Of a stretch of DNA of 64,000 nucleotides, positions 44,409 to 56,423 are shown piece by piece. The stretch lies in the NCBI GenBank assembly GCA_002633025.1, contig NMRB01000123.1, positions 324,815 to 388,814 of the forward strand, read 5' to 3'. Each line of letters opens with the position of its first letter. Within the stretch, counting starts at the first letter, position 1. A program made the translations under genes and the position numbers. Origin of the DNA: Notospermus geniculatus (taxonomy: Eukaryota; Nemertea; Pilidiophora; Heteronemertea; Lineidae). The notes beneath the pieces were generated by a model, which saw nothing but the letters and a program-made list of their open reading frames with translations, was not told where the DNA came from and did no database searches.

Positions 44409-45013
44409 TATTGTACTGATCTCTGCGCGAGACAAACACCGGTAGTCCGCGAAGCTGACCTTGGACAGTTAATAGCGCTTCTAGAAGACAGTAATGTTTA
44501 AACAAATTTGTAAGAATCTCTGAGATGAAGTTTATACATGTATTCATTACTATTAACTTTGCTTTGTCACATATGTCAAGCGTCAACTATCGTACGGCTA
44601 GCTCTGGTGATCTTGTATTGGCGAATATGGCATGTCAGTGTGATTACAGCGGAAAATATGACATTTACCTTTCTTTTCGTGTTAGGTAACCTTTGAATGA
44701 ATAATGTACATGTATGTCTTTTTTATCGTGTTCGCACACAGTCATCACCGATCATCCCATATGGAACCTAAAAGACTGACCGCGGGCAGAAAATCGTTAT
44801 AGGTGTAACCTATAAAAATGCAATTTGATTTTGTTAATTCATTATGTATGGGAAACTAATGGATCAAAATGGTTGATTCAAATGTCCATTGTCTAAAAAT
44901 GCATCTTTGCTGATGTCCGGTCCCTTTGGGATCGTCGGTGGAATGGAATGGAATGGAAGAGAAAGGGTCAGAAAGTGAAATGAAAACGTATTTCTTCCAA
45001 TATTTCCCTAGAC

Positions 45014-45327
45014 TACGGTGGCCCATAAGGAACATTTATTTTTCATTTTATATTTTTATTTTTTTCATACTTTTCTCCGTGGAATAAAGTTTGTTCCGTT
45101 GAGGAAACTTTTCTCCGCGTGGAGCAAACGTTTCTCCGCGGAAATAACTACTAGTATCTCCACGCGGAGAAAAGTTTACTCCACGGAATAAAGTTATTTC
45201 CGCGGAGAAAGGTTTACTTTACGTGGAGAAAAGTTTACTCCACAGAATAAAGTTTATTCCACGGAGAAAAGTATGAAAAAAATAAAAATATAAAAATAAA
45301 AATAAATGTCCCTTATGGGCCACCGTA
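45014..45327. mobile_element. MITE with internal palindrome chain and CTAGAC duplication (copy B)
   Basis: Ends TACGGTGGCCCATAAGG and CCTTATGGGCCACCGTA, flanked on both sides by CTAGAC (45008-45013 and 45328-45333). The interior differs from copy A in the number and order of palindromic words (314 versus 328 bp). Confidence 0.78.
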
Positions 45328-45702
45328 CTAGACAGATAGATTCTTGCCCATGTTGGCTTGGGAAAATCCCCTCTTCACTTACTTGACGCGAGCGTTCAAC
45401 TCACCAACCAGTGAAAACGGTTAGGCCTTGTAACCAATTACATTGTATGTCTAGAAACTGATAGTTCATTATGGTGTCTAAAGCTGCTACATTTGTATAG
45501 GCTGATGGTGTCACTTAAAATTGTATGGTAAATGGCGATTGTATCAGTGGTCATTTCAGGTTATTATCGGATGAAAATGTAAAATGTGGTAAAATACATT
45601 TGCATGTATCTACTTCGTGCCTTACTGGGTTGTCACACCCACAGGGCTTGTCTGGTGGCCTTGGTCGTTACATTTTATAACCCCCTCCTTCATTCGGGAA
45701 AA

Positions 45703-45741
45703 TACGTACGTACGTACGTACGTACGTACGTACGTATGTAC
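45703..45741. repeat. TACG microsatellite, expanded (copy B)
   Basis: Eight to nine uninterrupted TACG units, a self-complementary tetranucleotide, against about half that number in copy A. Confidence 0.9.
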
Positions 45742-45889
45742 ATTACTTGTACCTCTTCTGGCTGTGTTAAAACGCCTTCTTGACTAAGACTTAGAAGACA
45801 GTGAATACCAGGAAGCTGTTTTCTGAAACTATCACGACCACGACACTGATACTGTAAGAAAGGTTTTTTGCATTCATGTATCCCATTAA

Positions 45890-46187
45890 AGCGATATGGT
45901 CGTGGCAGCCAATGTGTCTGAATAGAGATTGAAACGCCGCCATCTTGAATCTATTACAGTACCGTACTCACATCGGGAATTTATTGCCTAGTAGGAGCAT
46001 ATTTACGCATCTGCTGTGGCTTTGCTGCCTTCGAATAGCATTTACAATAGGTCAACTGCAAATCCTGGCTTATCTACTTTGGGGATGTAATGCGCAAAAA
46101 TACGGAATTTGTAATTTTGAAATTGTGAATTTCGTGGGCCACGAAATTATTCTTAGCGTCAATTTTGACTGTCACGACTAATTCCCT
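45890..46187. mobile_element. TTAA-flanked MITE, family M (copy B)
   Basis: Counterpart of 30514-30819. Confidence 0.65.
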
Positions 46188-46508
46188 TTAAGAATGAGAT
46201 CATTCGATAAAAGGAGGGAAAATTTCCTTATGGGTTTCTCTTGCACTTGGTTAGTAGTGGATGTCACCTACGAATGCAGCTGTCCAGATTGAGCTTTACG
46301 GGTTTTCACACCGAAAGCCTACATTTTTAGAGCACTGTATATATACATGTACCTTCTTCCATCTAGTTGCATTAGTGGGTAGGCCTACTCCAGCCTGAGG
46401 TAAGCGGTGAATGATTCTTGTGGAAACCACCGACACTCACAGTCATCAAACATGTACAGTCATGCACTGATGTCATACACTGAGGATCCAGTGTCAGTTA
46501 TGGACAAC

Positions 46509-46667
46509 GGAGCAGTCAGTTGCGCTTATTGCCAAAAGATGGCAGCAAAGTTCTAGCGGACCAATAAAAACGATCTTGATTGGTGCTCAATCAAGCATGA
46601 ATGGGTCCGCTATAGGCATCGAATTGGGCAGTAGTGGACGCCTATTGGTCAGCTGACTGATAGCTCC
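46509..46667. mobile_element. MITE family N (copy B)
   Basis: Counterpart of 31138-31293. Confidence 0.7.
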
Positions 46668-47827
46668 TACAGGTGGAACCAAGAATATATCTTGGTGGAA
46701 CTTATTAAATGGCACTAAAAAACGTAAAGCAGACGGTCATGAATCTTCGATGCCACCAACAAATGAGATGGTTCCCGGTACTATTGTTGTAAATTGGTGT
46801 ATTCAAACTACAGTCATTTTCAGCAGGTAATACGGGAGGCGATCAGTCACTATAATGACCAATGCTCCCAAGATGTGGCATGACGTAGACCCTTCCTGTA
46901 ATGACGTACTTAGCGCTCAGTGATGACGAGAATATAGTTCGGCGGAACTTCAGACGTCATCAAGACGGTTCCACGGCGTCTTCTGCCTACCAATGTACAT
47001 TTTTAGTTAGGAAACCTCCTCTGCTTTGGACGCATACGTTGAAAAACATTTGGGGAGGGGGGTGTTGACCGAGAAATTTCAATTTTATATACATGTAGTT
47101 TCCCAAAACGATTGATGCAAATACATGAAGTCGTGGTACTCGTATTTGTTTCGTACAGCCAGTGGATGGTAAAATTGTCCAACACAAAGAATGTTATCTT
47201 TGAAAGTACCTTTACTTGTTAGCATCTTGTTGTTAATAATTCTTTGTTCTCTGAAGTTGACGACAACTTGAGTACAGTTTTAAACAATCTAGTGCACGGT
47301 TTTGATCGCCACCAAGGTATAATTGTGTAAATAAGAATCTTTCGGGGGGTTATATTTTCGATACTGTTGTTAAATTATCATATTTTTCTTGCGTGAAAGA
47401 TTTGCGTGAATATCTGTGCTTGGTGGGTGTTTATTGTTACCTTTTCTTGTTACTCTACTTGTTAACTTCGTTCCAGTCAATGTAAAGAATTCTAGGGACG
47501 AAAACTAAGAGATCCCCCCTCGTTAGTCATGGACCGTTTATAAGCTCCGTCGCTTTCACTAGATGCATTGTGCGAAAATGTCTGCTTGACCACGTGATAC
47601 TGGATATGGTTGTGATTGGGCGATGCTTCGTGTTGCGGTACGTCGTGGTATGAATCAGCGAATGACGTGCGAGCTTCGTCTGTATAGGCGGTTTTATTAA
47701 TTGCACTTTCTTCATAAACACAAAAGTTCGGTATATACGGTGTTAGAAAAAATGAACAGGCCTTTTTGTTGCCTGCCCATTTCATTATCTTAGTGTTTGT
47801 TATCGTAGTGTTTCTGCGGCCGTGAAT

Positions 47828-47913
47828 TAGACTCGGGACCCAGTCGGTGTGTCGCTCCGGCCGCCGAGTGTAGTCGGCGGCCGGAGCGACACACCGACCG
47901 GGTCCCGAGTCTA
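47828..47913. mobile_element. GC-rich near-perfect hairpin (copy B)
   Basis: Counterpart of 32425-32510, same length, with a CAG in place of CTG in the left arm. Confidence 0.7.
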
Positions 47914-48239
47914 CCGTGAATGAATCGAATGGATGAGTGAGGGGAGACGAAGAACAATTTTTGCTGAAAACCTTCGGTGAGATTGCTTTGGGCGACATTT
48001 TTGTCCGCTGTCCGAAATTCAGTGTTATGCTGAGTGGTTTAGAGACCATTCCAATCATCATCACCATAGCTACTGAATTTCTCTCAAGGGAGGGATAAGA
48101 CATTTCGCCGAAGTCGTACGTTTTAGTCAGAAATGAGGTTGAAAGGAAAGTTTGCAACGTCCTGAAGTTAATTGCGACTCATCTCTCAAGGCGATTCAGA
48201 GATGGTGAGTTGATGACCTCATACGGTCATTTCTACATC

Positions 48240-48354
48240 TAGGCCCGTATTTTAGAATGTTCCTCAACGTAAAAGGAGTTCCTCAAGGCTATTTGAGAAC
48301 AATAGCCTTGAGGAACTCCTTTACGTTGAGAAGCATTCTAAAATACAGGGCCTA
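48240..48354. mobile_element. Hairpin MITE, AGGCCC ends (copy B)
   Basis: Ends TAGGCCCGTATTTTAGAATG and CATTCTAAAATACAGGGCCTA, with long inner arms (CCTCAACGTAAAAGGAGTTC and complement) and a short AATAG loop region. Probably TA-flanked. Confidence 0.75.
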
Positions 48355-48924
48355 ATCTTATTATACATGTATATTATAAAGCTAACAATATCATATTTGA
48401 CAATGTTGGGCTTTCACTGTATCAATCTGTTTTATAGATGCTCTGTTCTCACTTCAGACGTTTCTTAACTTTTCTTCTTCAAAGTGAACGCGTGTGTGAA
48501 CTTTTTGTCGGCTGTTGGCTGTTGTAGAGCGCATGAGCTTGTCTCTCTCTGTGCGGATGACTCCAAGAAATGGCTGCAAGGTACCCTGCCAGATTATCAG
48601 TAGATTAGTTGTCACCTGTATACAGACGTTTGTACACAATGATTAGCCAATCCATGTTGCTCAACCTGGAACCGGTGTAACGTTTTCTTGTGTTCCCCAT
48701 ATCTCAGAATTCCCATACAAAATACAGCAGGAAAGACCTTGACTTCTCAAAAGGGAACGGCCATGTAGATTTAGCAGAATCAGCAGATCTGGCGGATTTA
48801 GCGGATTCTGTATAAAATTGAATTAAAGTCAAGGATGAATGGAAACTAATTAAGGCCAATCTACATGGCCAAAGGGAACGGCAGACACATCTATCATTCT
48901 CGTATTCAGAGTGTACCACATACA

Positions 48925-49043
48925 ATGGCTGATATGAATAAAAGTTAGCAAATGCTTTTACTTCAGGTTTGTACAGCATTGCCTCGTGCATTTGTATTGC
49001 AAAATCCAAGTAAAAGCATTTACTAGTCTTTATTCATGTTGGC
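48925..49043. mobile_element. Fold-back MITE, family C (copy B)
   Basis: Counterpart of 33527-33645. Confidence 0.65.
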
Positions 49044-49077
49044 CAATGTGGGGAAACATCTGTATGAAGAGGCATTT

Positions 49078-49498
49078 CATTCGGAACGACCTGAGGCGAA
49101 CTGCTATCTGTCACTGGGCGGCGCATTTCACCTCGGACACAAGTCCAAGGCAGCCATATTGTTTATCAACAAACCCACGTGACCGACCGTGGAACTATTT
49201 TGGCCGAATTTTGGCCTGTTAAGATGTTCAACCTTATTTGCTGGATTATTTGAGGCATATAATATTATATATAAACTTACCGGTATCTCACCCAATCTCC
49301 CAATTATTGATCAATAACGCAACGTTTTTGTGTGCCCTGTTTTGTTCATGCGCAGGTGTGATGAGGCGAACCGCACAATTACCTGCAGAAACGAACAGCA
49401 ATCGTTGCGCGTTCAAGATGGCTGCCTTGGACTTGTGTCCGAGGGGAAATGCGACCGTACGGAAATTGCCGAGCAGTTGCCTTCGGAAGTTCCGAATG
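49078..49498. mobile_element. Mutator-like element present only in copy B, 9-bp TSD
   Basis: 421 bp. Ends CATTCGGAACGACC and inverted TTCGGAAGTTCCGAATG. Inner inverted arms include CCTCGGACACAAGTCCAAGG and CAGCCAT with the complement ATGGCTGCCTTGGACTTGTG. GAGGCATTT stands on both sides (49069-49077, 49499-49507), while copy A at about 33670 has the word once with no insert. The empty site confirms the duplication and the exact ends. Confidence 0.85.
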
Positions 49499-49878
49499 GA
49501 GGCATTTCTGAAGGTGTCACTTCTGTGACTGATCTGACAACTGCAACGTTGATCACCTGAGCGTTCAGATCAAGTCGTACCTGCACGTACATGTACCATT
49601 GATGACATAAAGTACACGTACATTCCATTCATCGTACATTTCAATTTCCTTGGCACTACAGTACATGTAATTGATCTCCTATACTAGCACCTTCCCATCA
49701 TCTATAGCTTCATGATCAAGCAATATTCTGTCACTATCGACGCACAGTGCTGTTGTCACGATATGAGTTTCTAAATGTAAATACTTGATTATTTCCTAAT
49801 ACATTACTGTAGTCATAGTGGTTAATACCAAGTAACATTTGTTGTGGCGATTGGAGGTGCCGCCGTCATTCCAAGTAA

Positions 49879-50217
49879 GGGGCCGTCTCAAAATTGTTTT
49901 GATGCCAAAAAAGACGAAGTGACTTCATCTGGGGGAGGGAGTTCTCGATTTGGGGAAGCCCACTTCATCATTTTTTGAAAAAAATTGGCATCATTCTTTT
50001 TTTACAAGAGAATGGCTTTTTTATATGCAGTCTTCAGAAAGGAACAAGGTTCTGGCTACATGGGCCTACTATGGACTGTATGAGTCAGAGCTAGAACTTC
50101 CCGCATGGATGAAGCCAATGTCAAGTGCCCACTTCATCTTTTCAAGGGGGAGGGGGTCAGGGAAAAGATGAAGTCACTTCGTCTTTTTTGGCATCAATGT
50201 AATTTTGAGACGGCTCC
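49879..50217. mobile_element. PIF/Harbinger-like MITE, TAA duplication (copy B)
   Basis: 339 bp, ends GGGGCCGTCTCAAAATTG and AATTTTGAGACGGCTCC, TAA on both sides (49876-49878, 50218-50220). Same family as 12768-13108 in the opposite orientation. Confidence 0.8.
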
Positions 50218-50449
50218 TAAGTGACGTCAGCGGATTTTATTTCACAGTCTCGTCGACTATACGTTAAAGGGACTCATTGGGACGTTTTGTGTACATATAA
50301 ATGTAAATACCGTATTTTTATCAGTGTGAATGAGAATGAAGGTATGGTTGTCAAGAAAGTGTGTGTCGTAAAGCGTGCGTGGTGTGAGTATAGTTTTGTG
50401 TGACGTGCAGGAATCTCTATGCCAAGGCGATAAACAAGGAGGTCCAATA

Positions 50450-50619
50450 GGAGCAGTCAGCCGCGCATATTGCCAACAGATGGCAGCAAAGTCTTAGCGG
50501 ACCAATGTAGGCCTACAGGAAAATCTACGTGATTGCTGCTCGATCGATAATGACTGGGTCCGCTAGATGCATTGAATTGGGCTGTAGTGACACCTAGTGG
50601 TCAACTCGCTGACAGCTCC
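50450..50619. mobile_element. MITE family N, TA-flanked
   Basis: Ends GGAGCAGTCAGCCGCGC and CTGACAGCTCC with TA on both sides (50448-50449, 50620-50621), so a TA-target (Tc1/mariner-type) origin is likely. Confidence 0.75.
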
Positions 50620-50841
50620 TATTAAGCCATCCTAGCTTCTTCGCCATTTTACCCCAGTGATCCGACGTCTTCCTTAGCAATTTTAGAAACTTTGTTGTTC
50701 AAATTGAAAGGTTAGGTAGGCCTAATGGGAACGAAATTCCCTAGCCTAAATCTTTGCCGAATTCGATTTGTAGAATTATTGGCAGATTTATTCGTTGACC
50801 CCGAACGAGAGATGCAAGTCATCCGACATCGGGTAGAGTAA

Positions 50842-50966
50842 GGGAGTTTTCGCAAAGCCCCCGAAACGCCAACGCGAACGCCAAACCCATTGTTCGACGC
50901 CACGAAGAGAGCACCGAACAAAAGAATACACGTTCGCGTTGGCGTTTCGGGGGCTTTGCGAAAACT
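50842..50966. mobile_element. Hairpin MITE, family F
   Basis: GGGAGTTTTCGCAAAGCCCC and GGGGCTTTGCGAAAACT arms, with ACGCCAACGCGAACGCC and its inverse inside. The right end is slightly truncated. Confidence 0.75.
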
Positions 50967-52225
50967 AATGTACAGTATTTTTACGTACCGTATCATACTT
51001 ACATGTAGGCCTAATCTTTGGTGGCGGTAATGTGAGTTATAGTTTCATACTGGCGCGCCGGTAGGAATTAGATGCACTGCAATACAGTATCTTCATCTGC
51101 CTCCCCTTCCCCCGAACGCCTGTATGCGTGGTGCATGAGTTATGAACGACGACCCCCGTATGATTTCTGATGTGAGATACGAATGACTTTGGTAGGCTGA
51201 GTATTGAATGTGCAGTTCGTTGAAATGAAAGAACATTGCAATAATCAAGGCAACTCCTTTTCAAATTTGGTGGTGATGGCAGCGATTAGATTATTGAAGC
51301 AGTTCTACATTCATGGGCCCTATTCAAGAGGCTTCCTTTAAGACCTAGTTCTATCTCAAAACTGCACAGATTATTACTGTGAAGTTTGTAGAATACACAA
51401 ATACACATATTTTACTTTTTGTTTCATCAAATTCGGTTGAGTAGTTTGGGAGATATCAAGGGATATGTGTGTGAAACTAGTGTTATTTTCTGTACAGTAA
51501 GGAACTAGCCAAGGTCGAAAATGCTAATTTATGCGTGATGTCATTGCAGGGATAAATGAAATCAAATCTGAGCCATCCAATATAGAGATAAAGTTCATAT
51601 TCATTGGCATATTTACTTAAGCGATAAATTTCTGACTTCATTCGTTCACATGAATAATTGCGCGAGTCCATTACAGCATAAAATCCATGCTCATTATGCA
51701 AATTCCTGCAAGAATGTCTTAAATCAGGCCGAACATTCTCCCCTGACCAAATCCACAAAATATGTTATAACTTTTTAACCAGTTGGAATTTTTCAATGAA
51801 ACAAATCGCCTCTTGATCTGGATTATATTCCCTAACTTTCTAATGTTGCAAAAAATAGGCGCAACTAGGACTTTAACTCTAAGGTCCACCTTTAGTTGTT
51901 GTTTCCAGGGTAGAATACAAAAGCTTGAAGTGGACCTAAGGAGGTTTCTAGAATACGGGCCCATGTATATGGTTTGGCTTACTCATATACTGCAGAATGG
52001 GGACTCTAACCCAACGACTCAATAGGTGTCACTAGTGATTAAAACTATTGAAAATGAAAGTGACACCCTGGTCCTGGTCAATTTCAACGCAAAAGGCGTC
52101 AATTGTACGTTCAGCACCTGGTTTCGGTGTGCTGCCCATTATCACTGCCATGGAGGAAGGTTTGTCCTTTATGTTAACGTAAAAAGGGTGCTTCAGATGA
52201 ACCAAGTGGTCTGGTACAGGATGAA
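50967..52225. other. Gene-free stretch with a diverged long repeat
   Basis: From about 51400 to 51900 it is a diverged relative of the units at 54370-54852 and 55215-55767, sharing GAGTAGTTTGGGAGATATC, GATGTCATTGCAGGGATAA and AACCAGTTGGAATTTTTCAA. No exon is recognised. Confidence 0.5.
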
Positions 52226-52487
52226 AAAGTATGATTCACCCTAACTTCAACATGGGCAAAGTGCCAGGCCTGTGCAACAGACACCACAAAGTAATGATTA
52301 AACCACAAACCACAGTATTTACCAGTTGACTGAGCACAACCTTGGATTTGCTATAGGCTCATGGAAAGTAAACCAAGTTACCCTAACATCATTAGGTAAC
52401 TGTGACATGGATTATTTACCACTGACCTGTGCAAATTTCCAAGCTTGGCACTTTGCCCATGTTGAAGTAAGGGTGAATCATACTTTA
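52226..52487. mobile_element. MITE, TAAAGTATGATTCACC family, intact
   Basis: 262 bp, ends AAAGTATGATTCACCC and GGGTGAATCATACTTTA with the AACTTCAACATGGGCAAAG arms. It is the uninterrupted version of 8296-8684, in inverse orientation. Confidence 0.78.
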
Positions 52488-54068
52488 GTGTGGATGATCG
52501 TCAAGTAAGAATGATTGTGTGCAAGTCTTTTGATGTGACTGTGATTTGAATGCACGAGGAAGTGAATAGTGTTGTGTGAATCGAGTAACTAGTCTGAGAT
52601 GGAGACGGGGTGTCTGCGACTCATAATTACCCCTGTCCCTTTTTGAAGTTGTTTGTTTCAAACTTTTACGTCGAAAGAAAATCACATCATGATGTTCCAT
52701 CCACTGGCTCGTTATGTAGTTTATCTTCAAGAATTACCCTAATTTGCTCAATCGCAGACACTAATTCCACGACATATATTTGAGACATGTGAGCAATTAG
52801 AACCCATTTTATTACAGCTTGACACCGTGGAACCGAGTGCAAAAACCATTCCTTGCACAAATCTAGACGAATGCCAACAATCAAACATCTGAGTCTGATC
52901 TTTAGTGCGTCGTCAGATAATTCTCCTAAAACACCTTTAACGGGGGCGTCGGTGGTGATGGCATCAGTCCTACGCACCAACAGGTCGTGTTTTCTTTCAT
53001 CTCGCCGGCAAAGATGCGTTGTCGCCGACTTCTTGGGTGATGGGCAGGCCATAGCTCCTTCCAAAGGCGTTGTCCGCAAAAATATCCAGTGAGTCCGATT
53101 GGTGATCGCTGAAAGTGCCTGTTCCATTCTCGGGTCAATCCAAGCAGCAGGTACCAGAAATTACAGTGTTTAGACAAGCGTAGTTGATATCAATGGCAAA
53201 CATCCACGCGTACGATTTGTATATGTATATACTTTCATTTTTACCTTTTGTACATAGTAAACCATCTGTCATGGGCAAAGCCATTATCATGTTCATACTC
53301 GGAAGTGTCGATGAAGCAGACTTATTTTGCAACGTGAGTCATGACTGTGTGTGATATTTAGTGGTGTTCCGCCATTGACGTTCAGCCTACTGCAGTTGCT
53401 GATTTTACTACAAAGGTACAGTGACAAATGAAACGGGAGTGACTTACATGTACGGCTTTTCTAAGAATGAGGTTTTTGCAACCTGGTGAAAATGCTTTCT
53501 GCAAGATGTCAGCTACAAGGAGTGACAAACGAAGTCTCTTACATACAGAAACGCGGGGAGACCGTTCTTGACTTCCTAACTATATCTTGAGCGGTCTCAT
53601 AGAACCGTCATTACTCACATCATAATTTCCACAGCACACCCATGTACTTATTTCCACCGCAATCTTATAGCCAGATATTCCTAATGTCATGCATGTGGGT
53701 AGTGATAGTGTCAACGCATATTATGAACCACAAAGATATCCTCCCCTCAGAATACTTTCTTGGCATGGGCCTACACTTAAGTATAATTCCTCCAAGGCCT
53801 ACACAACCGCCGAAGCAGGCTGATCAAACGCCAGGTATTGTGAGACATTTTCCAGGGAGGCGGCACTGTAAAATCTTCCATCATATCCTGATAATGCTGT
53901 CACTGTCCCTTTCAAGATCGCTGATCAATCACAGTGTTGTGTGTTCAACCGTCATTCCCCGGCCAGTCTTGCCTACAAAGCTCTCGCTGTACTGCGATGT
54001 CACTTAGTATCCAATGTGTAAATTGGTATACAAAATTACTGATGTATTTGACGACATGAGGTCATATG
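52488..54068. other. Gene-free or unrecognised stretch
   Basis: A minus-strand frame at 52687-53127 (146 codons) and a plus frame at 53642-54007 have no recognisable domain. A possible small exon at 53253-53334 (+) sits between a ttttgtacatag acceptor-like and a gtgagt donor-like site but matches no known family. Nothing is called. Confidence 0.35.
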
Positions 54069-54852
54069 AGTATATGGTAAATTTTGATGTACAAAATATG
54101 CATTGTACCATAGAGAATCTAATAAAGAAACACCCAAATCACCTTTACTGAATCCTTTTTTTCTTTCACTCACCTTTACTGAATCCTTTTTTTCTTTCAC
54201 TATACAAACTCCACACTACACCAATAGCACATATGTTCACAGATGTGGAAAACAAGAAGAAATTGACAGTTGTAAGTTAAAATATTATACGTCACCCCTC
54301 GAATAAACAAAGCGGCCTCGGTCAACAAAGTTCCCCGGGGTGACGTTTCGCTCTGTCCCCTCCATGGCGGGTGCCACATAAATAGATACATTTGCCTTTT
54401 GTTTTGTCAAATTCCGATGAGTAGTTTGGGAGATATCGAGGAATACGTGAAAATGCCACAACTATTTTCCGTACAGGTAGGGACTAGACAGGGTCAAAAA
54501 TGCTAATTTATGCACGATGTCATTGCAGGGATAACTGAAATCAAATGTGAGCAATCCAATGTGGAGATACAAGTTCATTTTCATTTACATATTTACAAAT
54601 TGACAAATTTCTCACTTGATTCTCTTACATAAATAGTTGCGTAAGTCCATTACAGCACTACAATGCATGCTCATTATGCAAATTCCTGCAATGACGTCAC
54701 CAAATTAGGCCCAACATTCTCCTCTGACCAAATCCATTAAATACATGTATGTCATAACGTTTTAACCAGTTGGAATTTTTCAATGAAACAAAAAGGTATC
54801 TTGATCAGCATTATGTCCCCTAACTTTCAAAAGTTGTAAAAAGGTTCATGTA
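54069..54852. repeat. Unit 1 of a ~886-bp tandem duplication
   Basis: Starts AGTATATGGTAAATTTTGATG and matches 54955-55767 in order. Unit 1 has an extra internal repeat of CACCTTTACTGAATCC with its T-rich tail and lacks about 65 bases after GGCGGG(T/C)GCCA. The second half also resembles 51400-51900. Confidence 0.8.
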
Positions 54853-54954
54853 CATGTACATGTACAGTGCCAGCTGAAAGTTTGGGTACACCTTGCGATT
54901 TATGAAGAATCCACATTTGTTTTAAAAATGGATGTGCTTGGCTGGCCAAAATCA

Positions 54955-55767
54955 AGTATATGGTAAATTTTGATGTACAAAATATGCATTGTACCATAGA
55001 GAATCTAATAAAGAAACACCCAAATCACCTTTACTGAATCCTTTTTTCTTTCACTATACAAAGTACACACTACACCAATAGCACATATGTTCACAGATGT
55101 GGAAAACAAGAAGAAATGGAGAGTTGTAAGTTAAAATATTATACGTCACCCCTCGAATAAACAAAGCGGCCTCGGTCAACAAAGTTCCCCGGGGTGACGT
55201 TTCGCTCTGTCCCCTCCATGGCGGGCGCCATTTTTTAAAGTCCTAGTTGCATCCAAAAATTGACTTCATAGATTATTACTGAAGTGTATACAACACATAA
55301 ATAGATACATTTGCTTTTTGTTTTGTCAAATTCCGATGAGTAGTTTGGGAGATATCGATGAATATGTACGTGAAAATGCCACAACTATTTTCCGTACAGG
55401 TAGGGACTAGACAGGGTCCAAAATGCTAATTTATGCACGATGTCATTGCAGGGATAACTGAAATCAAATGTGAGCCATCCAATGTGGAGATAAAGTTCAT
55501 TTTCATTTACATATTTACTAATTGACAAATTTCTCACTTGATTCCCTTACATAAATAGTTGCATAAGTCCATTACAGCACTACGATGCATACTCTTTATG
55601 CAAATTCCTGCAATGACGTCATCAAATTAGGCCCAACTTCTCCTCTGACCAAATCCATTAAATATGTCATAACTTTTTAACCAGTTGGAATTTTTCAATG
55701 AAACAAACAGGTATCTTGATCAGCATTATGTCCCCTAACTTTCAAAAGATGTAAAAAGGTACATGTA
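54955..55767. repeat. Unit 2 of the ~886-bp tandem duplication
   Basis: Counterpart of 54069-54852. A TACATGTAC-rich spacer (about 54846-54870) precedes it. It ends about 80 bases before the last exon of gene 2. Confidence 0.8.
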
Positions 55768-55844
55768 CGTTCAACTAGGACTTTAATGCAAGAGATATCA
55801 GGGTTTTATGACATTGTGTCTAGAGTATTGCGCACATCGTTGTG

Positions 55845-56083
55845 CTACTGCAATGAAGGCGCAAAAAGACTGTGTTCCCTCTTCCGTACCGGCTTCGTAT
55901 TGAAACACCTGTTGCTTTTTTCTTTGACTTTGATTCCAAACCTGCAGATTCCGGACTGAATGGACGGGAAAAGGTGGTGTCCATCTTTACACGCTCGGCT
56001 GACTACGGCGAACACGGAGAGGCAGAAAATGGCACACCCTGAGAGATAACACACGATCCACGATATCGGCCGAAATGTAACTT
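55845..56083 (-). CDS. Gene 2, last exon: TM2 and C-terminal tail of a dual-anchored coiled-coil protein
   Basis: A 239-bp terminal exon on the minus strand after a taattgcag acceptor, entered one base into a codon and ending in TAG. It encodes EVTFRPI and then a hydrophobic helix SWIVCYLSGCAIFCLSVFAV (about residues 208-229), followed by a basic, cysteine-containing tail (SRACKDGHHLFPSIQ, GIKVKEKSNRCFN, KPVRKREHSLF). The phase matches the donors of both upstream 587-bp exons, so it completes either version. The arrangement matches the last exon of gene 3. Family not recognised. Confidence 0.75.
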
Positions 56084-56134
56084 CTGCAATTAAAAACAGT
56101 AATCTTTCTGTATACTGTACATTATGTACACAAT

Positions 56135-56245
56135 GGGTCATAGACTAGTAAATTCTTTTACTTGTAATTTTTCAATACAAATGCACTAGGCAATGCTGTA
56201 CAAATCTGAAGTAAAAGCATATGCTAAGCTTTATTCATATGACCC
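56135..56245. mobile_element. Fold-back MITE, family C (in gene 2 intron)
   Basis: GGGTCATAGACTAGTAAATTC and GCTTTATTCATATGACCC ends, with inner AGTAAAAGCATATGCT and GCACTAGGCAATGCTGTAC words. Inverse orientation to the other members. Confidence 0.7.
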
Positions 56246-56423
56246 CATGACGTATCCGGCAAATTGACAGACATCGACTCCATACGCGCATTTCAACACA
56301 GGGACTTGGCGGAAGTCCTCGACAATACAAAATCTCTACTGCTTTTTTACATGAGGTGGAGCATGTGACTTTATTCCTCCGCGGCATTTACTTAGAATGC
56401 CAAACGAGGCCAAATCATCTTAC

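Larger units (their letters stand above)
35347..50150. repeat. Copy B of the ~14.5-kb block (probable haplotype copy)
   Basis: Collinear with 19959-34321. It holds the complete TM3-TM4 end of the receptor gene. Relative to A it has extra elements at 39677-39837 and 49078-49498, lacks the elements at 23934-24100 and 29775-30488, and has a longer TACG microsatellite. The right limit of homology is unknown because copy A ends in the gap. Confidence 0.85.

Noticed and set aside
52687-53127. 146-codon minus-strand frame with a helical-looking C-terminal half
   Set aside because: No motif identified, no splice evidence, and overlapping frames on both strands are open. Might be an exon of an unknown gene but cannot be supported.
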